Below are positions 51,993-60,865 of a DNA stretch of 64,000 nucleotides, one piece after another. A program made the position numbers and the translations under genes. Under the pieces are notes generated by a model that worked only from the letters and a program-made list of their open reading frames with translations, made no database searches and was not told where the DNA came from. This DNA is from an uncultured Persicobacter sp. (GTDB lineage: Bacteria > Bacteroidota > Bacteroidia > Cytophagales > Cyclobacteriaceae): NCBI GenBank assembly GCA_947498325.1, contig CANMKE010000006.1, positions 1-64,000 of the forward strand, written 5' to 3'. Every line of letters starts with the position of its first letter. Within the stretch, counting starts at the first letter, position 1.

Positions 51993-54900
51993 CTATTGCT
52001 TGAGGATTTGCTTTTGAACGAGCCCGTGGCTTGTCCGAAGCTGCACCACATAAATGCCCTGAGGAAGCTGCGCCACGGAAATGCTCGCGGTATTGGATAC
52101 CAGTGGCGTATTGAGTACCTCAACCCCCTGGCTGTTGAAAATTCTCAGTTGTTGCAGTTGCCCATCGAGTGTACCGATGTTCAGCAGGTGTTTCACTGGA
52201 TTTGGGAAGAATTTTACGGATGGTGCGCTCGCTACCATGCTTCGGGCTTGAGGAAGACCGTAATAGTCGGCAAAGCTGTTGGCATATTCATAGCCGTTCG
52301 AGTTGTCCCAGTTTATCGACCAGGTCATCCAGCCACGTAAATCTGGATAGCCCGAAGGCTGCTGTAAAACGTAATTCCCTCCGAAGGAAATCCCCTGCGT
52401 CAGGTAATCCAGGGCCTTGTGTACTTCGGCAGGTGTTGTATAGCCTCCAGCAGGTGCAGCCGCGGCAACACAAGGCAAGCCAATAGCCACCTGATCTTCG
52501 CGGAAAGCAGGGAAAAATCCTGCGGTACTTTTGGTGTCAAACCCCTGAAGCATCATCTCGGTCATGGCCACAATGAAATCTGCCGAAGCCTGACTGTAAA
52601 TGTTGCCGTCGTTGGCAATCACACTTCCCGTATTGTATAGCTGCACATGTACATATTCAAGCTGATCCCTGAAAGCGTACAATATAGGCAGGTATCCTCC
52701 CCATGAGCCACCGTAGGCGTTTTTACCCCCTTGCACGTAGGCTGTTTCTGGCGCTGAGGTCAGGATGAAGTTGGCAGGGAAATTCGCCAGTACCTGCTCA
52801 ATACCATCAATGAAATTGACGATGCGAGGGGTTTGTGGATTTTTAAAGTCCACATCGCCAGCGTCCAGGGTAATCGACGAACCCTCGAGGTCAATATCAA
52901 TGCCATCAAAACCATAATCGTTAATCAGCTCGGTGAGGGAACTCACAAACTTGCCCTTTTCAGTTTCATTGTCGAGATGAACCACCCCGTTAGCACCACC
53001 AAGGCTGATCAGTACTTTTTTGCCCTGTGCCTGTAAATAGGCTACATCTTCTTTGAATTCCTGACGCGACGCCTCAGTAGGAACATAACCCGCATTGTTG
53101 ATATCTATTGGGTCAAAAACCATCGTATTGTCCGTGTCCCTGACTTTTGGTTCTGCAAAGGCAATACACACCACATTATAGGTGTCGTTAATGTCGCGCA
53201 AGCGGATATAGGGTGCAGATGAATTTTGCCAGTTATGCCAATAGCCGACCAGTACTCGGTTTGCAGCACTTGTCGAAGCGTCACGGAAGCGGATCGATAT
53301 TTCTTCAGTCGTTGTGTTTCCGTCATTGTCCGTAGCGGAGGCCGTAATGGTGTAGCTTCCGTAAGCGGCAGGGCTGAAAGTGGCCGTGTTGCTGTTAAAG
53401 GTTTGTCCATCGACGGTAATTTGCTGACTGTCAATGGTGCCATCATCCGTTGCGCTAAATTCAATATTCACCGGATCAAGGTTATTAAACAGTTGATTAT
53501 CCACCGGGCTGGCGAAGGTGATCACTGGCGCACCTGGCGTACCTCCTCCTGAAGTACCATCGCAATCCTTGATGAATTTCCACCAATGGTCGGCGGTGCC
53601 CGGCGTTACATTGTACAGGTTGGAGGTCAGGGCTTCATAAATTTTACCCTCATGAGCGACCTGATCACCGGTATTGTAGATGCTCGGATATTCCGCATAA
53701 GCCTCCAGACCATCGCAGTCGCCACCAACGGCAGGAGCTTCAATCGTTACCGTATGCTCACTGCTTGCTGTTAAGCCCTCAGCATCCGTAGCGGTGGCTG
53801 TGATGGTGAACGTGCCATAAGCTGAAGGGGTCCATTGTGCGGTGCTCGTTGACCAGGACTGATTATCGACCTCAATCAAAGTGGAGGCAAGATTATTGTC
53901 AGCATCCGAGGCGGTAATGGAAATGTCAATGGCGGATAATGTTTCCTGAACGATGGTGGCCTGATCTGCAGGTTGATTGATTTGCACCGTTGGCGCCTGA
54001 TTCACATTCGGGTCGCTGATCGTGATGGTCAGGCTTTGGGTGGTCGTTTGCCCGGCATTGTCTTCTGCGGATGCCGTAACCACATAATCCTGATAGGCCG
54101 TTGGGGTAAAACTCACGGAAGTACCTTCGGTGGTTGTGCCATCAACGGTCAGGCTTGTTGCGCTGATGCCCAGGTCGTCAGTGGCCGAAAAGCTGATGTC
54201 AATGGCTTCAAATGTAGCTTGTTCAATAAGGGTGTCTGCCGTGGGGTTGGTGAAGGTAATCACTGGTGGCTGATCGGTATTTTCATCGCCGCAAGGCGCG
54301 ATCAGCTGCCATGCTGAAGGGCTTTGCCCTGGTGTTTCACCAAGCGAATACCATTTCAGGAACAGGTACACACTGCCTTCAAAACTGACCTTCATGCCGT
54401 TGGTCTGGTAGGTCGTTGTTGCATTCCAGCTGTCGTAATCAGCGCAGTCGAGGGTTGTCCCTGGACAGGCGGCTACAAATTTCCAGGCATCAGCATTTCC
54501 AGGCACACTGGCGGCGGAAGCCTCCCAGGCCGCTCGGTATTGAAGCCCCTGATAGGAGACCTCGCTGTCCTTGGGGTACACTTTCGCTTCCCAGGGATCG
54601 CCGCAGCTTTCCGCTACCTCATTGATGGTGACGTTGATGGTCTGGCTTGCCGTTCCGCCTTGGTCGTCCGTAGCGGTGGCGACGATGGCGTAGGTTCCAA
54701 AAGCTGAAGGAGTCCATGCGGCCGTGGAAGTGCTGAAGGATTGCCCATCCACTTCAATGCTTGTTTCGCTGATGCTTCCATCGGCATCATCGGCAGTAAT
54801 ACTGATACTGACTGCCGTGAGTGCGGACTGATCAATGATAGCACCGTCGGCAGGGCTTTCAATACTGATGGTCGGAAGTTCATTCGGACAATCCGTCCCC

Positions 54901-56690
54901 GCACATTCAATGTTTACTTTGATCGTAGCCGATGCTTTTTCGCCATCGTTATCTGTCGCTGTAACAGTGATCGTCTGTTCGCCAAAAGCTGAAGGAGTCC
55001 ATGAGGCGGTATAAGCCCCCTCGGTCAGTGTGCCATTCAGCTGAAGCTCGTTAATTTTAAATATTACTGAAGAGATGCTCCCGTTGGCATCAGTGGCAGC
55101 GGCAGAAAGTGATACAGGTGCAAAGGCAGTGCTTTGCGTAATGAGGTCGCCATCTGCAGGGCTGTTAAAGCTGACACTCGGTGTGCCATCGGTCTCTGCA
55201 AAAACCTTATTGACGACATTTACCAATGGCGATTTGGTGTTGGGGCAGTAGGGCAGGTTGTCGTAGGTGGTTTGTACAGCACCCAAATCAAGATCACCAA
55301 AGACTTGCCACACAATGACGCCCCCAATTTGGTGGTCGGTTACATACTTGGCTTTTTCACCAATGGATTGTTCGTTATCGTAACTCAGGAAATAATTTCC
55401 ATTGGTGCGGTAGGGTACTTTAGCCTGATCGTCCCAGTGCTCGGTCCAGTTAGAAGATTTGGTGAGTAAAAACTGGTAGAAAGGGGTGGCATCGAAATCA
55501 CCAAAATTGGTAAAATCTCCAGCAGTACTGACTGGACCATCGGGCTGAACAGTTTTGTTCACCTTCACGGTTGCTTTGTTCAGGGCGGCCTCGCCATCGG
55601 TAATTACCCCACGACCATAGAAGCCCAGCCCCATCGTGATTTTTGATGGTGGAATGTTCAGCTCGTCGCGCATATAAGTGAAGGTATGGTCCCATGAGCC
55701 TGGGCCATATTCCTCTCCCTCGTAGTCGTACAGTGGGCTGTTATGTCCTGCGATATTCGACCAGCCACCATGGAAATCATAGGTCATCATGTTATAATAA
55801 TCCATGATGTTATTCAGCTTGCTCCACTCAAAATCTTTGATCTTCGCGGGCTGTGCGGCAAAAGCAGCGGTAATCAGTTTGTCGGGACCAATTGCGTCAC
55901 GGATTTCCTGCATCATCAGCGTGAAATTCGGGTAATCGTCAGCCCCGAAATTTTCTATATTCATGCCCACATTGCCAGGGTACTCCCAGTCGATATCAAT
56001 GCCATCGAAACCCATCGCAATGAGCTTTTCGCAATCGGCCACAAAATTTGCCCGAAGCTCAGGGTCACGGGCCATTTCAGGAAAATGTTTACACATCGAC
56101 CACCCACCTATCGAGGCCATAACTTTGACATTGTTGTCTTTGGCCAGCTGGAAAAGGCCTGGGGCACCTCCCGCTTTTTTCATTGGAATGGGCAGGTCTC
56201 CTTCAAGGCCCGTGATGGAATTTTGCCACCTTGTGCCATTTACCGAAAAACCGGCAGCGATCGCCTCCTCGGTAAGGGTATGAAGTTTGTCGATTTCACC
56301 ATAGAGGAGGTAGTAATCCCAGCTGCTGTAAAGGTCTGGATGCAGAATTTCCCCGGGTTCCTGCGTTTGTCCGGTTTCATAGATGCTTTTATTTCTAAGG
56401 TCACCGGAATGAATGGTGCCGTCTTTGGCCACGCCGAAAAAGGAAAAGTTGAGGATAGTGTATTGGCTGTAATCAATATTGAGCTGATTGTAAGCACCTT
56501 TGGCGGGAACGCCATGCTTGCTGTCTTTCCAGGCATCCCATTGGGTAAAATAGCCGATAATTTGCTTTTGATGGTCTTTGGTGTCATGCGAAGCATTACC
56601 ATTGACCTGCGCCATAGACATGGTGGTGCCAGCCAGGCAGAGTAGCACCAGTAGGGCATACTGCTTGAGTAGGGTATTAATAATTTTCAT
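51993..56690 (-). CDS. chiA: Two-domain GH18 chitinase with T9SS sorting domain
   Basis: The 1565-residue product probably degrades chitin outside the cell. It has a signal peptide (cleaved near SMA|QV) and a first GH18 domain (about 40-480) with the DxxDxDxE motif ending in Glu236. Five Ig-like repeats of about 90 residues and three Cys-flanked modules resembling CBM5/12 chitin-binding domains follow, in the order Ig, Ig, CBM, CBM, Ig, Ig, CBM, Ig. A second GH18 domain (from about 1144) has its motif ending in Glu1269, and a type A sorting domain (about 1486-1565, with FFPNPVKHLLNIG) comes last. Both catalytic motifs look intact. The overall plan matches ChiA of Flavobacterium johnsoniae, a T9SS substrate of about 1580 residues with two GH18 domains. 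A TAATTTTG promoter and two palindromes lie upstream. Confidence 0.95.
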   Translation of the reverse strand: MKIINTLLKQYALLVLLCLAGTTMSMAQVNGNASHDTKDHQKQIIGYFTQWDAWKDSKHGVPAKGAYNQLNIDYSQYTILNFSFFGVAKDGTIHSGDLRNKSIYETGQTQEPGEILHPDLYSSWDYYLLYGEIDKLHTLTEEAIAAGFSVNGTRWQNSITGLEGDLPIPMKKAGGAPGLFQLAKDNNVKVMASIGGWSMCKHFPEMARDPELRANFVADCEKLIAMGFDGIDIDWEYPGNVGMNIENFGADDYPNFTLMMQEIRDAIGPDKLITAAFAAQPAKIKDFEWSKLNNIMDYYNMMTYDFHGGWSNIAGHNSPLYDYEGEEYGPGSWDHTFTYMRDELNIPPSKITMGLGFYGRGVITDGEAALNKATVKVNKTVQPDGPVSTAGDFTNFGDFDATPFYQFLLTKSSNWTEHWDDQAKVPYRTNGNYFLSYDNEQSIGEKAKYVTDHQIGGVIVWQVFGDLDLGAVQTTYDNLPYCPNTKSPLVNVVNKVFAETDGTPSVSFNSPADGDLITQSTAFAPVSLSAAATDANGSISSVIFKINELQLNGTLTEGAYTASWTPSAFGEQTITVTATDNDGEKASATIKVNIECAGTDCPNELPTISIESPADGAIIDQSALTAVSISITADDADGSISETSIEVDGQSFSTSTAAWTPSAFGTYAIVATATDDQGGTASQTINVTINEVAESCGDPWEAKVYPKDSEVSYQGLQYRAAWEASAASVPGNADAWKFVAACPGTTLDCADYDSWNATTTYQTNGMKVSFEGSVYLFLKWYSLGETPGQSPSAWQLIAPCGDENTDQPPVITFTNPTADTLIEQATFEAIDISFSATDDLGISATSLTVDGTTTEGTSVSFTPTAYQDYVVTASAEDNAGQTTTQSLTITISDPNVNQAPTVQINQPADQATIVQETLSAIDISITASDADNNLASTLIEVDNQSWSTSTAQWTPSAYGTFTITATATDAEGLTASSEHTVTIEAPAVGGDCDGLEAYAEYPSIYNTGDQVAHEGKIYEALTSNLYNVTPGTADHWWKFIKDCDGTSGGGTPGAPVITFASPVDNQLFNNLDPVNIEFSATDDGTIDSQQITVDGQTFNSNTATFSPAAYGSYTITASATDNDGNTTTEEISIRFRDASTSAANRVLVGYWHNWQNSSAPYIRLRDINDTYNVVCIAFAEPKVRDTDNTMVFDPIDINNAGYVPTEASRQEFKEDVAYLQAQGKKVLISLGGANGVVHLDNETEKGKFVSSLTELINDYGFDGIDIDLEGSSITLDAGDVDFKNPQTPRIVNFIDGIEQVLANFPANFILTSAPETAYVQGGKNAYGGSWGGYLPILYAFRDQLEYVHVQLYNTGSVIANDGNIYSQASADFIVAMTEMMLQGFDTKSTAGFFPAFREDQVAIGLPCVAAAAPAGGYTTPAEVHKALDYLTQGISFGGNYVLQQPSGYPDLRGWMTWSINWDNSNGYEYANSFADYYGLPQARSMVASAPSVKFFPNPVKHLLNIGTLDGQLQQLRIFNSQGVEVLNTPLVSNTASISVAQLPQGIYVVQLRTSHGLVQKQILKQ

Positions 56691-56704
56691 GGTAAAAAGT
56701 AAGT

Positions 56705-56748
56705 TGGTAAATAATACACGCTGGCCATTGTGTATTATTAATTTACCA
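56705..56748 (-). promoter_or_regulatory. Large inverted repeat in the chitinase leader
   Basis: TGGTAAAT (56705-56712) pairs with ATTTACCA (56741-56748) and AATACAC (56713-56719) with GTGTATT (56730-56736), with a 4-nt bulge and a 10-nt loop. It lies between the -7 element and the ATG, so it would fold in the 5' leader of the mRNA. It might control translation or mRNA stability, or be a DNA operator. Confidence 0.5.
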
Positions 56749-56763
56749 TTTAGTTTTTATAAA

Positions 56764-56771
56764 CAAAATTA
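56764..56771 (-). promoter_or_regulatory. -7 promoter element (TAATTTTG) of the chitinase gene
   Basis: On the minus strand this is an exact TAnnTTTG match, 73 bp upstream of the ATG at 56690 and just upstream of the leader hairpin. Confidence 0.6.
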
Positions 56772-56921
56772 CATGATTAGGGATATGAACGATAGTGGTC
56801 TTCCCGTTTTGGAGTGTGTTTTTAGTGTGTAACTGAATGATAATGAGTTGTTTGTGGTGTTTTGATAGATATAGGATTGGATGAAGGAGGACTGAAAAGT
56901 TACATGGAGCATGTTGTCATT

Positions 56922-56941
56922 TTATTGAATTAATTCAATAA
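56922..56941. promoter_or_regulatory. 20-bp perfect palindrome upstream of the chitinase gene
   Basis: TTATTGAATTAATTCAATAA is its own reverse complement over all 20 bases. It lies about 150 bp upstream of the -7 element. The size fits a dimeric activator or repressor site; AT-rich sequence makes chance palindromes more likely. Confidence 0.45.
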
Positions 56942-57196
56942 GTTAAGGAATCTATAAACCATTAGTTTTAAGTGTTTTAGCTGATTTTGAGGCTTAAAGG
57001 TAATTTTTTCATGTATTTTATAAACAGTGGGGGTACTCGTAAGAATCGATATATAGTCAATCGTTTGATTTTTACCACATTGGGCTAAAAAGTCGCTGCT
57101 GATCATTGTTGGGGATTAAACATAAATTAGTAAGTTTATAAATAATCGCCTTTTAATTATTATTTATTAAAAATTACAGGACTTTTTTAGTGAGTA

Positions 57197-57364
57197 TCAG
57201 ACTTTATTGATGTTGTTTTTGTTTCTTCGGCACCGTTCGCTGCAATATTTTACTTCCTCCCATACTTTTGCCCACTTTTTACGGTATTCAAAGGGCTTTT
57301 CACACACCACACATACTTTCTGCGGCAAATTGGATTTGGTATATTTCTTTTGATTTGCATTCAT
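57197..57364 (-). CDS. DUF2256-type cysteine-rich microprotein
   Basis: This 55-residue protein is short but shows a very recognisable pattern: [20 protein letters not shown], then [17 protein letters not shown]. The two cysteine pairs (CxxC and CxxxC) should bind one zinc ion, and the Lys/Arg-rich ends could contact nucleic acid. This is the DUF2256 (YbiN-like) family; its function is unknown. The ATG at 57364 gives the usual family length. Related genes often sit near cryptochrome/photolyase-like genes and TIGR03643 proteins in my recollection; TIGR03643 is at 46800. Confidence 0.85.
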   Translation of the reverse strand: MNANQKKYTKSNLPQKVCVVCEKPFEYRKKWAKVWEEVKYCSERCRRNKNNINKV

Positions 57365-57539
57365 CAAAGCTTAAACCAGTTGTGCCTCAATTTACCCCTG
57401 ATTATTGTTAGGTATAGAGAAAATCATGATGGCAATTTGCGTCATTTTACAGGCATTGATGAAAATTTTGTTATTTTGCGGTCAGATCATTGCTTAATTG
57501 GCAAGATATCATCAAACAGACCTTTATTCTATCAATTAT

Positions 57540-58421
57540 ATGAAAAACCTTTTATCTCTTATAGGAAATACCCCTTTGGTGGAGCTGGCACATCTGAGCC
57601 CTAAACCCACGGTGAAAATTTTCGGAAAGCTTGAAGGGCACAACCCTGGCGGTAGTGTGAAAGACCGTGCGGCTTATGGAATGATTAAAGGTGCCATGGA
57701 TCGTGGCGACCTGCGTCCGGGCATTAAATTAATTGAAGCCACCTCCGGGAATACGGGGATTGCTTTGGCCATGATTTCCAGATTAATGGGTGTGGAAATC
57801 GAACTGGTAATGCCCGAAACAGCCACTGCTGAAAGGGTGAAAACCATGGAGGCCTATGGCGCTACGGTAACGTTGATGTCGGCAGAGGCAGGAATGCTCG
57901 GCGCCCGCGATTACGCCAAGTCGAAGGTGGAAGAGGGCGGCTATTTTATGCTGAACCAATTCGATAATCCTGATAACTACGGGATGCACTACCGGACTAC
58001 CGGCCCTGAAATATGGCGGGATACGCTGGGGAAGGTGACGCACTTTGTTTCAGCTATGGGTACGACGGGTACCATTATGGGCACCTCCCGCTACCTGAAA
58101 GAACAGTCTGATGCGGTGAAAATCGTAGGAGTGCAACCTACTGAAGGCTCTAAAATTCCAGGGATTCGCCGTTGGCCTGAGGAGTATTTACCAAAGATAT
58201 TTGATCCTAAAAGAGTGGACCAAACGATTGATGTTTCGCAGGAGGATGCCCGAGTGATGGCCCGCAGACTGGCCAAAGAAGAAGGTGTTTTTGGGGGGAT
58301 GAGCTCTGGTGGGGCAGTAGCAGCAGCGGTTCGACTTGCTGAAACGCTCGACGAAGGACTGATTGTTTGCATCATCTGTGATCGGGGAGACCGTTATTTA
58401 TCTTCTGATCTGTTTGGTTGA
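57540..58421 (+). CDS. cysM: Cysteine synthase B type (O-acetylserine sulfhydrylase)
   Basis: This PLP enzyme makes cysteine from O-acetylserine (or related acceptors) and sulfide or thiosulfate. The 293-residue product has the PLP lysine Lys41 in GGSVKDRAA, the substrate loop EATSGNTGIAL, the phosphate-binding GTTGTIMG and the CysM-like segment IPGIRRWPEEYLP that distinguishes it from CysK. The ATG at 57540 gives MKNLLSLIGNTPLVEL; the open frame extends upstream to 57498 but without family similarity. A TATTTTG element (one base short of consensus) lies about 60 bp upstream. Confidence 0.94.
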   Translation: MKNLLSLIGNTPLVELAHLSPKPTVKIFGKLEGHNPGGSVKDRAAYGMIKGAMDRGDLRPGIKLIEATSGNTGIALAMISRLMGVEIELVMPETATAERVKTMEAYGATVTLMSAEAGMLGARDYAKSKVEEGGYFMLNQFDNPDNYGMHYRTTGPEIWRDTLGKVTHFVSAMGTTGTIMGTSRYLKEQSDAVKIVGVQPTEGSKIPGIRRWPEEYLPKIFDPKRVDQTIDVSQEDARVMARRLAKEEGVFGGMSSGGAVAAAVRLAETLDEGLIVCIICDRGDRYLSSDLFG

Positions 58422-58521
58422 TGCCTCCTCGGTTAAAGTGGAATTGGTTCATTAATCGGCTTGTTGTTTCAGTAACCATTACTTTGATGGATGCGCAGTG
58501 CCATCATCGTTGATTTTAGCC

Positions 58522-58557
58522 AAAAAAAAGCCTCATCATTTTCAAAATGATGAGGCT
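58522..58557 (-). terminator. Terminator of the ldhA-side lrgAB unit, also facing cysM
   Basis: A near-perfect 14-bp palindrome (AGCCTCATCATTTT / AAAATGATGAGGCT around one base) is followed on the minus strand by eight T residues (plus-strand A-tract 58522-58529). It stops transcription from lrgB; on the plus strand the tail is weak. Confidence 0.85.
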
Positions 58558-58574
58558 TCTTGCTTAATGGATAT

Positions 58575-59318
58575 TTATAGTGTCGACAGAATCGGCCAAA
58601 CGATATGCAGTATGATCGGGCAGAGGATTGCGGTGATGACCCCACAAAGTCCTAATGCCAGCCCTCCATAAGCAGCATGCTCTTGTCCTTCTTCCGCAAT
58701 GGCAGCAGTTCCCACCGCATGGGCACAGGCTCCCATGGCCATACCCATGGCTTTTGGGTTTTTAATTTTCATGGCCTTCAACATTGGTGGCCCGATAATC
58801 CCTCCGAAAATCCCCACCATAATCACAATAATGGCGGTGAGCGATGGAATACCTCCCAAAGCGCCAGAGATGCCCATGGCAATTGGGGTTGTTACTGATT
58901 TCGGTGCAATAGAGAAAACAATTTCTTTCGCTCCACCGAGGAGGTAACAAAGCACTACCCCAGAGAGAATACCTACAAAACAACCCAACACCAGTGAAAT
59001 CAGGATCGGCTTGCTTTTGGACTTGATTTCTTCGATCTGGAGGTAAAGTGGTACGCCCAATGCAACTACGGCAGGCCCGAGGAAGAAACTGATAAACTGA
59101 CCACCCTTATTGTATTGGTCGAAAGTAATGGCTTCGTCAAATAAAACACCAGTCAGTTTTAAATACATGATCAGCAGGAAAATGCTGAAAAGTACAGGGT
59201 GAAACAGAAAGAAGTTCTTCGTTTTTTTATAAATAAACTGAGAGATCAGATAAGCCACACAGGTAAGTGTAAGGCTGAATTCTTTGGTGAGCAGTATAGC
59301 GTGTAAATCATTCATCAT
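58575..59318 (-). CDS. lrgB: LrgB/CidB-family membrane protein
   Basis: The 247-residue product has about six spans and the LrgB motifs FFLGPAVVALGVPLY, SVTTPIAMGISGALGGIPSLTA and MAMGACAHAVGTAAIAEE. In staphylococci LrgAB/CidAB affect murein hydrolase activity and cell death; in Bacillus subtilis the homologous pair PftAB takes up pyruvate. It overlaps lrgA by 11 bp, so the two are translationally coupled. Downstream of a lactate dehydrogenase gene, a pyruvate or lactate role is attractive, but this is inference. Confidence 0.93.
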   Translation of the reverse strand: MMNDLHAILLTKEFSLTLTCVAYLISQFIYKKTKNFFLFHPVLFSIFLLIMYLKLTGVLFDEAITFDQYNKGGQFISFFLGPAVVALGVPLYLQIEEIKSKSKPILISLVLGCFVGILSGVVLCYLLGGAKEIVFSIAPKSVTTPIAMGISGALGGIPSLTAIIVIMVGIFGGIIGPPMLKAMKIKNPKAMGMAMGACAHAVGTAAIAEEGQEHAAYGGLALGLCGVITAILCPIILHIVWPILSTL

Positions 59319-59658
59319 TTGCAGGGGTTGGATCCAATTTGGACATGGTTAAAGATACAACAACCAATATCAGTACTGTACTGACGGCGCAAGAACCTAA
59401 AATGGCCAGCAAATTGGATTGCAGCATGTCGATATAATTGATCAGTGCCACGCCCGGCGGCACGAATAAAAAGGCCATGTTCTTATTGAGTAAAGAGGCA
59501 AAAGCCTTCACATCTTCCAAAAGAAGAACTTTGAAGTGCAGGGCGGCGGTCAGTAGCAGCATCCCGATGATGCTCCCTGGAATGGAAATATGTAGGAAAG
59601 TCTGAATGATGTTTCCTATGAGTAAACATCCAAAGATGTACGCTAAACTTTTTATCAT
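59308..59658 (-). CDS. lrgA: LrgA/CidA-family membrane protein
   Basis: The 116-residue product has four spans and the CidA/LrgA segment ISIPGSIIGMLLLTAAL, then NKNMAFLFVPPGVALINY. It is the small partner of LrgB, with an 11-bp overlap between the genes. A 98-bp gap separates it from ldhA upstream; no exact promoter element facing this gene was found there, so it may be read from the ldhA promoter. Confidence 0.92.
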   Translation of the reverse strand: MIKSLAYIFGCLLIGNIIQTFLHISIPGSIIGMLLLTAALHFKVLLLEDVKAFASLLNKNMAFLFVPPGVALINYIDMLQSNLLAILGSCAVSTVLILVVVSLTMSKLDPTPANDE

Positions 59659-59756
59659 AGTCTCACTGTAATAGTATGCTTATAGCAGTACAAGAAATAT
59701 ACCCGGATATTGTTTTCTGAAAGAAAATTTTACCCGAGTATATTTGATGTCGATTA

Positions 59757-60749
59757 TTATAATTTTACTTCATTATCACTGTTCTTGCCCTCAACAAAAT
59801 CTTTGATATTTCCTAAAGTTACTGCTGCAATTTGCTCCAGAGCCTCTACGGTAAAAAAGGCCTGATGCGAAGTGATGAGCACATTCGGGAATGCCAACAG
59901 GCGGGAGATCAGGTCGTCATTAATGATGGTATCTGACAGGTTGTTGAAAAACAGGCCTTCTTCCATCTCATAAACGTCCATGGCCAGGTAGCCCAGTTTA
60001 TGTGATTTAAGGGCGTCGATAGCCGCACGGGTGTTGATCAACCCACCACGGGAAGTATTCACCAACATGGCGCCGTCTTTCAGTAAGCTGAAAGTATATT
60101 GATTCATCAAATGGCTGGTCTCAGGGGTCAGTGGGCAGTGCAAAGAAACGATGTCAGAGCTTTTCAGCAACTCGGTCAGTTCCACATAACGAACCCCTTC
60201 GGTTTCATAGGCTTTATTCGGATATTTGTCATACAACAAAATATTACAGCCAAAACCTTTCATGATATTGGCGAACATCATCCCGATTTTACCTGTTCCA
60301 ACAACCCCAACGGTTTTGCCATTGACATTAAAACCTGTCAGGCGAGACAAAGAGAAGTTGCCATCGCGCACACGGCCATAGGCACGGTGGATTTTTCTGT
60401 TCAGGGTCATGATCAGGGCTACGGCATGCTCCGCCACAGCTTCAGGGGAATATGCAGGGACACGGCGGACACTGATGCCAAATTCCTGAGCCGCCTCAAG
60501 ATCCACATTGTTAAAACCAGCACAGCGGAGTACAATTAACTTAATGCCATAGCTGTGGAGTTTCTCGATGATCTCGCGGTTTAGTTTATCATTCACAAAC
60601 ACACAAACGGCATCAGAGTCTTTAGCATAGGCTACTGTTTCCTCGTCCAAAGCAACACGGAAATACTTGAATTCAAATCCGAAGTCTACATTGGTTTTAT
60701 TGAACCATTCCTTGTCGTATGATTTGTAAGAGAAAAAGGCAATTTTCAT
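59757..60749 (-). CDS. ldhA: D-lactate dehydrogenase (2-hydroxyacid dehydrogenase family)
   Basis: This NAD-dependent enzyme reduces pyruvate to D-lactate during fermentation. The 330-residue product resembles E. coli LdhA (329 residues). It has the Rossmann motif GTGKIG, the catalytic Arg in LVNTSRGGLI, and the catalytic Glu/His pair near the C terminus (SHQAFFT). The N-terminal MKIAFFSYKSYDKEWF is typical. Other 2-hydroxyacid activities are possible. It lies upstream of lrgA and lrgB on the same strand. Confidence 0.93.
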   Translation of the reverse strand: MKIAFFSYKSYDKEWFNKTNVDFGFEFKYFRVALDEETVAYAKDSDAVCVFVNDKLNREIIEKLHSYGIKLIVLRCAGFNNVDLEAAQEFGISVRRVPAYSPEAVAEHAVALIMTLNRKIHRAYGRVRDGNFSLSRLTGFNVNGKTVGVVGTGKIGMMFANIMKGFGCNILLYDKYPNKAYETEGVRYVELTELLKSSDIVSLHCPLTPETSHLMNQYTFSLLKDGAMLVNTSRGGLINTRAAIDALKSHKLGYLAMDVYEMEEGLFFNNLSDTIINDDLISRLLAFPNVLITSHQAFFTVEALEQIAAVTLGNIKDFVEGKNSDNEVKL

Positions 60750-60857
60750 GGTTTCATTGTTATAGTGAAGGAAAGCATGCTCTGCATTCCCTAAATTGGG
60801 TTCACAGGATAGCCTTGGAGCGCCTCAGCACCCAAATCCACCCTTAATTGATCATCA

Positions 60858-60865
60858 CAAAAATA
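60858..60865 (-). promoter_or_regulatory. -7 promoter element (TATTTTTG) of ldhA
   Basis: On the minus strand an exact TAnnTTTG match, 108 bp before the ATG at 60749. No convincing -33 TTG. Confidence 0.5.

Larger units (their letters stand above)
56691..57196. other. AT-rich regulatory region upstream of the chitinase gene
   Basis: This 506-bp gap holds a leader hairpin (56705-56748), a minus-strand -7 element (56764-56771) and a 20-bp perfect palindrome (56922-56941). The rest is AT-rich with many stops in all frames. I see no gene. Confidence 0.6.

Noticed and set aside
52045-56645. Long plus-strand open frames opposite the chitinase gene, up to 300 residues
   Set aside because: They are shadows of the minus-strand coding sequence, which has a signal peptide, two GH18 motifs and a sorting domain; the plus-strand translations have no recognisable domain.
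59739-59746. Plus-strand TATATTTG between lrgA and ldhA
   Set aside because: It fits the promoter consensus but points into the antisense strand of ldhA with no plus-strand gene; it is probably a chance match, or an antisense promoter at most.
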